Positions 23,396 to 33,380 of a stretch of DNA of 64,000 bases are shown here, piece after piece. This DNA is from Phyllostachys edulis. Its lineage: Eukaryota; Streptophyta; Magnoliopsida; Poales; Poaceae. Location of the stretch: NCBI GenBank assembly GCA_036346405.1, contig CM070566.1, positions 55,276,382 to 55,340,381 on the forward strand, in the 5' to 3' direction. The notes under the pieces were generated by a model. It ran no database searches and was not told where the DNA came from. It saw only the letters and a program-made list of their open reading frames with translations. The translations under genes were made by a program, and so were the position numbers. How positions within the stretch are numbered: position 1 is the stretch's first letter; every line of letters begins with the position of its first letter.

Positions 23396-24990
23396 GAGCT
23401 ACCGGCAGCATCACAGGGCACGTAGCGGGCGGCGCAAGGAGAGGTTCTATGAGGGGCGCCTCTGACGTCGATGCAGCCGCGAGGACGATGCACGGCGCCT
23501 CTCCGATAGCCAAGTCATCCATCAGGGTAGGCGGAGGCGCTGATGTGGCCTGGCAGGAGTCGTCATTAGCGGCCGCGGGAGATGGAAAAGCTGTTGGCGC
23601 GATGGTGAGGGGGCGCTAGACAACTGGCGACTGAGGTCGCCCGCCGAGCCTGCAACACCGTTGAAGAGGTGGCCGCCGCCCACCTCGCCCGTACCCAGGC
23701 CTGTGTTGTCCACACGTCTAGGGAAACAGGGGAACTGGATGAGTCTGGAGGCATCTTCGTCGACGACGGCAAGGTCAGAGCCCGTGTTGAAAGGCGTCGG
23801 GTCTAACACCTCCTGGACATGCACCAAGATGTCATAGGACAACGTGCGCTTCTCGGTAGGGGGGTCCAAAAGCGGCAGCGAGAAGTCAAAGTCGAACGCC
23901 GACTGCAACGCCGGGCCGTCCGGCTCCGGGACAGATATGTGGAGCTTCTTGGGGACATCGTTGGGGTTGTCGCACCAGGCCAAGCAGGCCAGGCAACGGC
24001 GGTCTTCAAATGGCAGCATCTTGACCAGCTAAGCGTCTAACCTGTTCAGAATTTGTTTCACGACATCAGGCTCCCACGCGTGCGTGGACAGGCCGTCGAA
24101 GCTCACCTTGGACGGGAACATCAGCTTACCCCCATCAGCGTCGATCCGCCTATTCCACTTCATGAAGGCGATCGGTGTGCGGCCACGAAGACTTGGCCGG
24201 AGCGAGCGAGCGAGCTGTCGATCGCGGGCGTGAAGGTGATGAGGAAGTCATAAGGGTAGTGGACCTCCACTAGAACGCGCTACCGAGGAATGTTGCAGAA
24301 ACGTTCTAGAGCATTGACCATCTGCTCAGGAGATACCGGCGGACGTCTGCTGTGGACGGAGGCCACCAGAGCGCGCGAGGAGAGGAGTGTCTCCTGCCAC
24401 AACATGCCCTTTGTCCAGGAGAGGAGGCAGGTGCCTAGCTCGGTGTGGGAGTCGGGTTCCCCGCATTTAAATCTGCCCGTCTGGGGGGGGGGAGGGTGGA
24501 ATGGGTGCGGGAGTTGGACGGGGTGGTTGACGGTGGGGAGGCGATGGAGGCGGGCGTAGATGTGGTAGCAGCGGGCGAGGTTGTGAGGGTTAGTGTTGGT
24601 GGCGGCTGCGGGCGTCCGAACAGAGCGAGCTAGATGGCGAGGAACCAAAGTGGAAACATCGGATGACACCGAAGCAATGGGTTTTAGGATGGCCGAGGCC
24701 GAGGCACTTAAAGCAACGACCATTCAGCCAACGAGGGATATGGCGCTCACGAGCACTCGAGGCGGCGGGAAGGGTGGAGGTTGCTGTGGGCGACCGCGAA
24801 ATAGCCTGGTGACTGTCGTCCAGCCGCCATCGTCGTCAGCCGGACGAGCCACCGCCACTGCGGCAAAGGAGCGAGGGCGGCTTGGGCCAGCACGGTCAGG
24901 GGCGGGGGCTGTATCTGGCCGCCGGCTGTCGGAGCGAGCGGCCGGTGGGTGTGGTGTATCATGGGATCAAATCCTTACTGTAGTTGCACT
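23396..24990 (-). pseudogene. LINE ORF1-like (DUF4283-type) with CCHC knuckle, degenerate
   Basis: Minus-strand frames give a CCHC zinc knuckle, CFKCLGLGHPKTHC (24674-24716), then a DUF4283-like region. That region includes VSPEQMVNALERFCNIPR near 24281-24340 and LACLAWCDNPNDVPKKL near 23960-24005. A low-complexity tail follows to about 23400. The order fits the nucleic-acid-binding ORF1 of plant L1 elements or related DUF4283 proteins. The frame changes at least twice. The whole endonuclease domain of ORF2 is missing between this and 23395, so the LINE also has an internal deletion. The LINE 5' end lies near 24990 but is not sharply defined. Confidence 0.6.
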
Positions 24991-25230
24991 GAACTGATGT
25001 GGTTTCTTTTCTAATGAAGAGGGGACCGGGGCTTGGTCCTATTTTCTAGAAGATATTCTTGCAGCAGCAAATACCCCATATGTGTATCAATAATGTATGC
25101 ATGGTAGCAAGGAAATATTGACAGAACTTACCACGGACCGGGTTTGTGATCTGAACCTCCAGCTAGACATCGCACATGACATGAGGCATGGCAGTTTTAT
25201 CACCTGGGATATACTAGTAAATTAGTTACA

Positions 25231-25972
25231 CTAGTCATCAACCCGTGCATCAGCACGGATATGACACTTTTTTAATATTATTTTTAGGGCTAACAATTTT
25301 TTGTAACTTTTAGCTCCTAACTAATATGAATTTGACATATATTTTTTAGTTCGAAACTACCGCTCAAAATTGTAAAAGTTTTAAATTTATACAATTTAAA
25401 ATTTTGTTTTAATATTTAAGTGTCAAATCTATATATTTTTGCCTTAGATTTTTGGTGAGTCCAGATTATAACGCTATAGATTTAACGTTAACCTAAAGAT
25501 CTCATGTAGAAATCCGGCCATATTAATTTCTCAGGTGTTTGGATGTCATTATTTAGTAAGTATCCACATCCTACACGGTTATTTGGTGAAGCTATATGCG
25601 TTCAAAACAAAAACGCCATGTATGTTTGGATATTGGAATATCAGAGTCCAACTCTAATTAGTAAATGCAAAGTAGATCAATCAGCATGCCTACATGTGGG
25701 CTAAAAAAATAAATCCAAGCCGCAGGTTGTACTACATGATAAATTGGATGCTTAGGATTTTCCTTTTTCTCTCGATTAATGTAGAATTTTAAATGCAACG
25801 TGGGTCAATCAAATACCGCGTGGGCTAAAAATAAATCGAAGTTGCAGGTTGTACCATATGATAAATTTGATGGTTAGGATTTTCCTTTTGTCTCTAATTA
25901 ATGTGAGAATTTCTACCTCCTAGGATTAATATGAGGGCTTCTATGAGAGCCTCCAATTAGTATAGATATAGA
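25231..25972 (-). mobile_element. Non-autonomous Helitron, 742 bp, both ends visible
   Basis: On the minus strand it starts A|TCTATATCTATACTAATTGG (25972) and ends in a stem-loop CCGTGCTGATGCACGG followed by GTTGATGACTAG|T (25231). These are the Helitron hallmarks: insertion between A and T, 5' TC, 3' hairpin and CTRR, no target duplication. Nothing is encoded. Its 5' end is closely related to the Helitron starts at 35136, 36399 and 36523, so this family is active or abundant in the genome. Confidence 0.8.
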
Positions 25973-26995
25973 TGGAGCATAGGTGTTTTTATCCTTGTGA
26001 TGAATAAAATTTGACATGTTCAAGCCATGTTTGCATGTATATTTTAGCAAAGCTCATCCGAGACAGTCCTAAGCTAGACTCTCCTTATAATTATCGATCC
26101 AATGATCCGTACACATCGACAATATCTCCAACAGACTTCCAAGGTCAAAGCTCTCAAAATACACCTGCACCTGAAGTCTGAAGAGCAAGAAAATTGCTGC
26201 CAACAAATCTAAACCAAAAAGTCGCTAACCCAAATAAGCAGTATAGTCTTATAGCTAGCAAGACACCCAATTAGACATATAAAAGAAAGCTGTCGCACTT
26301 CCAGACATGGTAACACCTATCCAATACCACACGTGGGCCCCCTTGGTCAGCACCTGGACCAGAATTCCTGACGCGGCATGCCGGTGAAGTACCCCATGTG
26401 GGCGGCGCAGCACTGAATACAAAGATTTGTCACGTACGCCCAGGACGAGCTCGGCCCGAAGCGCTTGGAAAACCCAAACCACCCCGAAATCAAAGAAAGA
26501 GAAGCCGTATTCGCGTACATATTTTCGCGCATGTAACATCACGAGAACGAGTAGTGGCCGCGGCTCCACCGTAGCGGCAGACGCGCCAAAAGAGGCGTTT
26601 TTGGCGGTACACGACGTCCTCTGCGTCCCCGTCGCAACAGGCTAAAGACAGCTTTACCCATGTAACTGAAGCAAAAAGGTACTACTAGTACTGCCAGTAC
26701 AAGCACCATTTGTGTCTTGGATAAACCAAATATATGTTTATCAAATAGAAAGTTTAGTAGTATAAGCACATCTGGTATAATTTACTCTCTAAATTAATAT
26801 TGTTGTCGAACGCGCAGATATACAAGAATTTATAAGAGAAAGGAAGATAATTCATATGGGCGGCCACTAGTTGATAGATACAGCGACGACAACGACGACA
26901 AAACCATCCGAGAACTGTCAAAAGACTAAAGCTAGCCAAGTGCCGCACTAACGAGGAAAAGGCGTGAAGCGATGAGACCACCACCGAGCGTTCCT
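25973..26995. other. Intergenic DNA upstream of the HMA gene
   Basis: The interval is mixed-composition DNA. A GC-rich patch at 26330-26640 has open frames on both strands (for example 26255-26569 minus), but none shows a recognisable domain. It probably contains the distal promoter of the gene that starts near 27040. Confidence 0.4.
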
Positions 26996-27007
26996 CGCTT
27001 TCGCGCC

Positions 27008-27016
27008 TATATAAAC
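27008..27016 (+). promoter_or_regulatory. TATA box of the HMA gene
   Basis: CTATATAAAC at 27007-27016 is followed 25-35 bp later by a CA-rich initiator region (ACAACTCCGCC). It is the best core promoter ahead of the coding sequence at 27813. Confidence 0.55.
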
Positions 27017-27039
27017 CCCTCGCCGGCTCACAACTCCGC

Positions 27040-27812
27040 CAACCAAACACCCCAGCCTCCAAAGGGGAGACAGCCAAAAAACGCCTCCTCTCTCTCTGCT
27101 TCCCCCCAAATAAAAACTGCACGTACTGGAGTAGTAGCATCTCGTACATTGCCTGGGACTGCACGCACGCGCCGCGCGGGCAACGAGCAGCGAAGCATAG
27201 CACTTCTCTGTTCCAGCTATGACATCCTGCGCAGGCGTCGCCGGGTTGAGGAGCTGCTAGGTGGAAAGGCTGTTGGCTGAGGCCGCCGCCGCCGGAGTGG
27301 CGAGCGGCGCGGGAGGAGAGCTCGAGGGAGCGCGACTCCATTATTGTAGTAAGAATACCCTTCCTGAACTTGTTGCTTCTTTTCTTTTTCTGTCAATCAT
27401 TGACGCCATTGCCGCCCCCATGGAGTTTACTAGTACTAGCTGTCAACCTGCCCCATTATTCAGCGAGCTGCAAAAAGCATTCTTCAGTCTACCTTCACCC
27501 GACAGTACTTCATTATATTTTTTGGAAGACGTCTAGTCGTCTAATTTTACTCTCTTAAATTTAGAAAAATTTTAGGCGACTTAAAAATAGCAAAACTGTT
27601 TTTTTAATAGGACTTGTTTAGTCGAGCAATCGAGCAACTGTTTTCTGTAAGGTAAGCTAATGGAAGAAGACTTGACTCGGATTTTCCTTTTACGAGCTCT
27701 TAGAACAGAAGGAAGTCTTGACTTGGTTGGCCAAGCATATAATCGCCTTGCCAGGAGAAGCACATAACGAACAAGTTTAATTAGCTCAAGAAATATATTT
27801 CTTTTGCGATCG
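27040..27812 (+). other. Probable 5' leader with possible intron
   Basis: If transcription starts near 27040 the leader is long. A donor-like TATTGTA|GTAAGA at 27348/27349 and an acceptor-like TTAATTAG near 27783 would remove about 435 bp of AT-rich DNA just before the ATG at 27813. This is inferred from splice-like sequences and composition only. Confidence 0.3.
27219..27260 (+). CDS. Upstream ORF in the leader (13 codons plus stop)
   Basis: ATG at 27219 opens a short frame (MTSCAGVAGLRSC) ending at TAG 27258-27260 in the predicted first exon of the leader. It could dampen translation of the main frame. No conservation evidence is available. Confidence 0.25.
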   Translation: MTSCAGVAGLRSC

Positions 27813-28259
27813 ATGGAGTCGCTGAGCAGCGTGGCCACGATCGTGAGGATCGCGCAGGACATCGCGGGTGCGGTGGTGACGGTGAGCCGGAACAAGAGAC
27901 GGTGCCGGAAGCTCGCCAAGCGCGTGCATGGCATCGGCGACCTCCTGCGGGAGCTGCACGGCTCGGGGGCGGGGGTCGGGACAACGGACGCGGCGACGAG
28001 GCGGCTGCTGGACAGGCTGGAGGACGCGCTCCGCCGCGCGCTGGAGCTCGTCCGGTCGTGTGGGGACAGCAGCTGCCCGCGCAACCTCCTCGCCGGCGGG
28101 CGCCAGGCCGAGCGATTCGACGAGGTGGACGGCGAGATCGACCGCTGCCTCCTCGACCTCGCCAGCGTCGCCAACCGCATCCTCATCGCGCGCCTCGAAA
28201 GCTGCTGCTCCACCAGAACGCCGTTCGCTATCGTGACCCGGCCAGCACGGAGACGTTGA
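27813..28259 (+). CDS. MCAfunc/MLKL-like four-helix N-terminal domain
   Basis: ATG 27813 starts MESLSSVATIVRIAQDIAG. The protein is helical and Leu/Arg-rich with no signal peptide. Helix 1-2 is SVATIVRIAQ...RRCRKLAKRVHGIGDLLREL, helix 3 is TRRLLDRLEDALRRALELV, and helix 4 is GGRQAERFDEVDGEIDRCLL. This order, including the GRQ-a-eRF-eVdgeID block, matches the MCAfunc region at the N-terminus of plant MCA mechanosensing proteins and MLKL-type/HeLo-like bundles. As written the frame stops at 28259 (148 residues). In another frame, from about 28243, an HMA domain begins directly. I think both belong to one gene with a frame change near 28200-28245, caused either by a sequencing indel or a real mutation. 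High GC and third-position bias support coding. Confidence 0.6.
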   Translation: MESLSSVATIVRIAQDIAGAVVTVSRNKRRCRKLAKRVHGIGDLLRELHGSGAGVGTTDAATRRLLDRLEDALRRALELVRSCGDSSCPRNLLAGGRQAERFDEVDGEIDRCLLDLASVANRILIARLESCCSTRTPFAIVTRPARRR

Positions 28260-29365
28260 CGCTCAGGATTGGGATGCCATGCGATGACAGCGCCCAACAC
28301 ATCAAACGCTGCATCCACATGATGCAAGGTAGGTGGTGAGATTAATTATGTGAAAAAAATAGTAACAAACTAATATTAACACAATGATCTCTCAAGGAAA
28401 AAAAAGATCAATGACACATGTTTGTACGTGTACTGGTGATTAATTATCCAGGAGTGACGGACGTGGCAGCTGCTGCCTCCACGAAGGAGCAGTTCAGAGT
28501 GACCATCAGGTCCGGCGCCGTCGACATCCCTTCCTTTCTGGAACAGGTCAAGGAAAAGCTCAATCGCAACGTGGAGCTCATCACGCCGGCGGCCAGCGGC
28601 GCGGTCAGATGGGACGACGTCAAGGGCGAGAAGGCCAACAGGGGCGTTCCCGAGGATAATGGGGACAAGCAGAAGCACTGCAGGTATGCTAGTGGCGGCG
28701 ACGAGATCGACAAGGAAAAGGCAGCTGCGATAGCCGCGGCGGCCAACAACACGGGCTTGAACCATGCGCCGACGCCGTACGCCTACTTGCCGTTCGCGGT
28801 GGCGCTGGTGCCCATCGCCAGCGACGCGAGCATGTGCCAGGCGCCGTCACTGCCGTACAGCTTCTTGCCTTACCCACAAGGCCCTCCCGGCAACGCCCAA
28901 CCCTACCGGCACCGTGGGCCCACCCCCAAGAAATACGGCGGCGGCGGCGGCGACAGGAAGGACACCGGCGTGAAGGACGATGGCGACAAGCATGACGACA
29001 CCAAGACTGAAAAAGTTGGTGCTCCTGCCGAGAGCGGTTCTGACAAGAAGAAGGAACCGGTGCCCACCGGCAGCGGTGAGAGAAAGGACAAAGACAAGAC
29101 GGCCGCGGGCGCGGGAGCCGGTAACGTCACGATCGGCGTGCCGGTGCGCACGGTCAATGCAGGCATGCACGAGCTGGTGCCGCCACCGTCGTACGGCCAC
29201 TGGCCATATGCTCAGGGCTTTGTCATCGACGGCTACTACCACGATGGCGCCGGTGCCCAATCAGGCGCCGCCGCCTCCTACTACCACCACCACTCGCCGT
29301 ACCCGGAGGTCCCGGACCCAGACATGTTCAGCGACGAGAACCCCAACGCATGCACCGTCATCTGA
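28243..29365 (+). CDS. HMA-domain isoprenylated protein (HIPP-like), C-terminal CaaX
   Basis: The first exon part ends ...CIHMMQ at 28328 (CAAG|GTAGGT). The intron is 28329-28451, and the second exon opens at 28452 after TTATCCAG. Joined, the frame reads TETLTLRIGM, then IKRCIHMMQGVTDV, then EQFRVTIRSG and FLEQVKEKLNRNVELI: a complete beta-alpha-beta-beta-alpha-beta HMA fold. The usual metal motif CxxC is degenerate (MPCDDSAQ keeps one Cys), so metal binding is doubtful. A 200-residue Lys/Asp/Gly/Pro-rich linker follows, then DPDMFSDENPNAC, and the protein ends in CTVI, a CaaX prenylation box typical of HIPPs. It probably sits at a membrane. There is no in-frame ATG close to the HMA start, which supports joining it to the helical domain upstream. 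A Helitron end lies 100 bp past the stop. Confidence 0.75.
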
Positions 29366-30029
29366 GCTCGCAAGGCGCATCGGACACAGGCCAATCCTAG
29401 TTTCATTGTTGCATCAGAAAATAGGAATACGGTTGGTTTTTGAACGGTTCAATTGAATGCTCCAATCTCTACTACTTAAAAGAAAAAATTTACTGTCGTC
29501 CGTCCTTCCATCATCGTTCGTGTCTGTCCGATCGACGATCTTGATCAGTACACCGACAGCGCGGATCAACTCGATCGTTCACCCAGCGCCGATGTCTCTC
29601 CCTCCTCTCACAACTGCTCTTCCTCCCCCACAATCTCCTGCCATTCCGCGATGATCTCCTGCCATTCCCCTCCCCTTTTCCCCTTCTCCACCGAACGCAA
29701 GAGCAGGCGAGGCGCAAAGCCTTTGCTTCGGGCCATCGCACCGCCAACACTGCCCTCACCGCGCCACATCTCGGCCTCCGCTTGCGCCGCATCTCCTGCC
29801 TCTGCCACTTCTCCACCCGCCTGCTCTCGATCCTCCTCACGCTCCTCGCCTTCCTTCTCTACCCCTCTGCGCCCGCCGCCTACGTCGCTGACCTCTGTCT
29901 CGGTCGCTTCCACGTCAACCCGCGCCCCTTCGGCCCTTCCCCGCGCTCAACCTCCACCTCGGTCGCTTCCGCATCAACCCGCCCCCTTCCCCCGATGTTC
30001 TAGCAACCCGCCGCTCATGCGCGCCTCCG

Positions 30030-30414
30030 TGCGGCACGCTCCCTCGACGACAAGCTCCGCACGCTCGACGCCAAGCCCCGCATCACAGACTTCTTGGCGA
30101 GGCATCGGCGGTGGGGTTTTGGGTGCACTCGAGCCCGTGAGGTGTTCTTGCTCAAATGCCTTGTCGTGGCGGCCAGAGCACGTGCTCGGCGTGGAGCTTG
30201 GCCCGGGCAGCCGAGGCCATGAGCACCACCGCAACGGGGCGGTGGTGGGGCCTTGCGGGGAGGCACTATCTTTGCTTAGCTAGTTTGATCGGGAAGTGGA
30301 GCTCGGAAGGAATGGTGGAGGGCGAGGTGGGCCTGAGGAGATGGAGCTGCTCGTGGTGCTCAAGTTCCTCGGCGACATCAAGGAATTCTATGACTGCATT
30401 AGAGGCATCATCGG
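30030..30414 (+). pseudogene. UGP3-like first-exon fragment (tentative)
   Basis: Across two frames the text reads SLDDKLRTLDAKPRITDFL, REVFLLKCLVV, EHVLGVELG, LASLIGKWSSEGMVEG and LVVLKFLGDIKEFYDCIRG. It then stops at a clean splice donor (ATCATCG|GTGAGC). From memory this order resembles the N-terminal part of chloroplast UDP-glucose pyrophosphorylase 3 (UGP3, sulfolipid synthesis). I am not certain of that assignment. The frame changes around 30165 and 30290, so it is a fragment, not a gene. The next exon-like sequence, 26 bp downstream, belongs to a different family (Aux/IAA). Confidence 0.4.
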
Positions 30415-30440
30415 GTGAGCATTGCTTTTTATGCGCATTG

Positions 30441-30609
30441 CTTGAGTTTGACCGCCGCTGCCGCCGCCACCACCACCTGGAGCTGCTGCCGCCAAAGGCG
30501 CCAAGCGCGTGTTCTCCGATGGTCGCGCCGCCGCCCTGAAGAAGGGCAAGGAGGAGGCCGACGAGGAGGAGGGCAAGAAGGTCTCAGCGCCACCATGACC
30601 GACTACAAA
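30441..30609 (+). pseudogene. Aux/IAA exon 1 remnant (between domains I and II)
   Basis: One frame reads AAAAKGAKRVFSDG and then a Lys/Glu-rich stretch KKGKEEADEEEGKKV, the text usually found between the LxLxL repressor motif (domain I) and the degron (domain II) of grass Aux/IAA proteins. A frame-shifted LSLT at 30443 may be what is left of domain I. It ends near a donor ACAAA|GTAGGT. The matching domain II exon lies at 34598, beyond a hAT insertion in the intron. Confidence 0.45.
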
Positions 30610-31172
30610 GTAGGTGCTGGCTCCTACTAATTCTGCGGGATTTTTGGTGTTCTGCGAGTTCTTGTGAGATCTTGGTTTGGGTGGGTCAGGTTGGTTGGTT
30701 GGAGCATGAGTGGGTGGAGGATTGATTTGCAATTTGAGGAATTTTTTAATGTGTTAGTAAATCCTAATGGTTAGCTTTCGAAAGAGGGTCTAATTTGCAA
30801 TCTATGCCATGTATTTGAGGAAGTTCTTTCTATGGATTCGTAAAAAGAACGTTTTTTTTGGGAATTCGGTGGCAAAAGACTCATTTTCAGGTTCTTGCGT
30901 TGATGTTTGTGCGTGTGCGTTTTGAATTTAGCTTGACCTCTTGGGCTGAGGAGTTTGAAGGAGTAAAAAGTTCTAGCTTTGCAGTGTTCCTTTACTAATT
31001 TGCTCTGAAAAGTACACTTAATTTTACTTCATTTTGTCTAAGGTTATATAAGTGTGATTTTTTTCCCTTTGAAGTTTCATTAGGAAACTCGCGAGTGCCT
31101 AATATTTCAAAGTTTCTGCATGTGGCTCGAATTGAAATGGTAAAATTTCGGCCTTCATTTTTTACTTCAAGG
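30610..31172. other. Aux/IAA intron sequence upstream of the hAT insertion
   Basis: T-rich DNA without a gene. It resumes at 34403 after the hAT element, and the two sides share the 8-bp target duplication. Confidence 0.45.
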
Positions 31173-31402
31173 TAGGGTTCTAGTAACCGGACAAAAAAAA
31201 AATACCGGGGGGTTCGATATAAGCGATTTAACCGGTTATCGGGTTTTTTCGGCCAATTTCGGCCGAAATTTTCAAACAAAATTTAAATTTAAAAAAATCG
31301 GCCAAAAATCTTTGAAAAAATCGGCAAGATTTTAGTCGAAAATCGCAGTCGCAGATTCTGCAGCAAAATTGAAATTCTCAGGTCTCTAGATCGAGAATGC
31401 AT

Positions 31403-33211
31403 TCAGACATTAAAGATTACAGATTTTTCCCATAGCCGTACTTGTAGTGTGCTTCTGAATCGAGTACACCAGTTGCATGAGCAAGGAAAATAACCATAAA
31501 GTTCATGACAACAATAATAAATAAATAAATTCCTTTGTCTCCAGACATTACTTGCAACCATGAGAGTGTTCTTATAGAGGTACTTTACCCTCGTCTTCAC
31601 AAGGTTCATGAATTTGCTCATCTCTCTTGGCCTGCCGCTCAAATGAGCTTCCATTTCATGCAAAGCACCCATCATCAATGGCATAAATCCAGACATTGTG
31701 GCCTTTTTTTGTGTATCGGCAAACCGCAATACACGGTAGAGTGGTTGCACTATATCTAGCACCCACTTGACATTCACCCACCATGCACTGCTTGTCAAGC
31801 AGGAATCTGTATACTCATAGTGAGGATCACTGCTCCATGCATTATTCCTCCAAGCCTCAGACACCATCCACTGCCGGAATTTATCTTTTCTATCCCAGAA
31901 ACTCTGCAAGAAGATAAACATTGTTCCAAACCTTGTCACATTGGGTCTAATGAGCTCTCCACCAATGTTCTTCTTCATCTCAGCATGCAGCCTGCCATGG
32001 TTGTAGAAGAACCTACAGATTCGCTTGGCACTATGAATGACATTCTCAACCTTTGGCTTATTACCTATGTCCTTCAGCATTAGATTGACAGTGTGAGCAG
32101 CACATGGTTGCCAAATAATGTGGGGGTATTGCAAGACAAGTTGAGCGCAAGCAGCTTTCTTGAAATTAGATCCATTGTCTGTGACTATTTGAACAACCAA
32201 CTTGGGACCAATCTCATCAACAACCACCTGTTTGATCCAGTCATACAAGTATTCCAAATTCTGCATATGGCCAGTTACATTAACAGACTTATGGAAGAAC
32301 ATGCGCTCATTGCAATAAATCATAAAGTTAATTATGCTCATCGATGTAGTCCCAGTCCATGAGTCACACATGACGGTAACACCGTATACAAGCCAATCTT
32401 CCTTGAATTTCGCCATATACCCTTCCATTTCTGCAAAGTTGGCTTGCAAGTACGGTCCATCGATATCTATGTCTCTAGGAATCTGCACCCCTTTGCCAGC
32501 ATTCTGAGTTAGCTTTATTGCTCCTTTAAAGTATGGGCAGTCAGCTTTCACACCAGGGATGTCGTTCGCATGAAACCACTTCGCCCAAGCTTCTCCAATT
32601 CCTGTTTTATTCTTCTTGCCGAACAATATGTCCACCTGAGTTTGCTGAGGAGATTTGTTGCGTGCTATATCAGAATCAAAGGCTCTACCAGCAGACCTTG
32701 CATTGCGAAACAAGGTATGAATCCTACTAGTACTACCACTAGTACCAGCATTGCTACCAGTCGCACTCACGCGTCCTCCACTGCCACTCCCACATCCATG
32801 CTCATATGTCCCACCACTACGCTCCACCCTCTCCTGAAAATGAAGGTCCCTCAATGACGCATTGATAGCCATCTGTTCTTGTAAGTTTTCATCGCTGGGC
32901 ACATCAATTGGTGCATTCATCTCTTCATAAATCTCTCTTTCGATTCTAAGCTTCTGTGTGTGTGCTTGTCTCCTCCTTTGCTTCCCTACCAGATCAAACG
33001 TCCTCATCGCATCATGAACCTCCGGTGCCACTTGCTGGCAACTTTTTACATTGCCTATTATACCCGCTAGATGCTGCCTAAGCCGAGTTGCACCTCCTCC
33101 TGTGAAAGTCGTTAAACAATATTTGCACTTGAATCCAACCCCTATTTGATCCCCATGGCTCCAAACATAATCAATGCCCTCTACAATTCCAAAACAATGG
33201 AGGATGTATGA
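31403..33211 (-). pseudogene. hAT transposase: BED finger + DUF659, C-terminus truncated
   Basis: On the minus strand a BED zinc finger (FKCKYCLTTFTGGGATRLRQ, then HLAG and a distal Cys, about 33035-33170) leads without a stop into a long frame. The DUF659/RNase-H-like core follows: SWTGTTSMSIINF, then VVQIVTDNGSNFKKA and WQPCAAHTVNLMLKDIG, the Asp and His-containing motifs of this transposase family. The frame ends at 31403 about 230 bp from the element end. The hAT C-terminal dimerisation domain (Dimer_Tnp_hAT) is not visible, and the last 50 residues look unlike the family. No in-frame ATG precedes the finger; the frame opens after a stop near 33218, right beside the palindrome at 33231. 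It is probably inactive or read from an upstream exon in 33670-34250. Confidence 0.8.
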
Positions 33212-33230
33212 TGATCATGTAATAATGAAG

Positions 33231-33380
33231 CAGAAGAAACAACACTACAAAAGATGAAAACATATGGAATGTCCAAATCATCATTGATCATTGACAGGTT
33301 TAGTATACTAAACCTATCAATGATCAATGATGATTTGGACATTCCATATGTTTTCATCTTTTGTAGTGTTGTTTCTTCTG
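33231..33380. repeat. Near-perfect 150-bp palindrome (75-bp arms, no loop)
   Basis: The left arm CAGAAGAAACAACACTACAA... is the reverse complement of the right arm, with one mismatch at 33295. The centre is TAGTA|TACTA at 33305/33306. Inside both ends is CACTACAAAAGATG, a CACTA-type terminus, so it may be a foldback MITE. Transcribed, it would form a 75-bp hairpin. The second assembly copy lies at 51723-51871. Confidence 0.9.

Noticed and set aside
27902..28339. 145-codon frame covering the helical domain in another phase
   Set aside because: Its first two thirds are Arg/Pro/Ala-rich out-of-frame text; only its end (from about 28243) is the real HMA exon, which I annotate separately.
28376..29260. 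Minus-strand open frames opposite the HMA/CaaX exon
   Set aside because: Shadows of a GC-rich plus-strand exon; no domain and no splice or start context.
31535..32857. Plus-strand frames within the hAT element
   Set aside because: Antisense shadows of the transposase frame.
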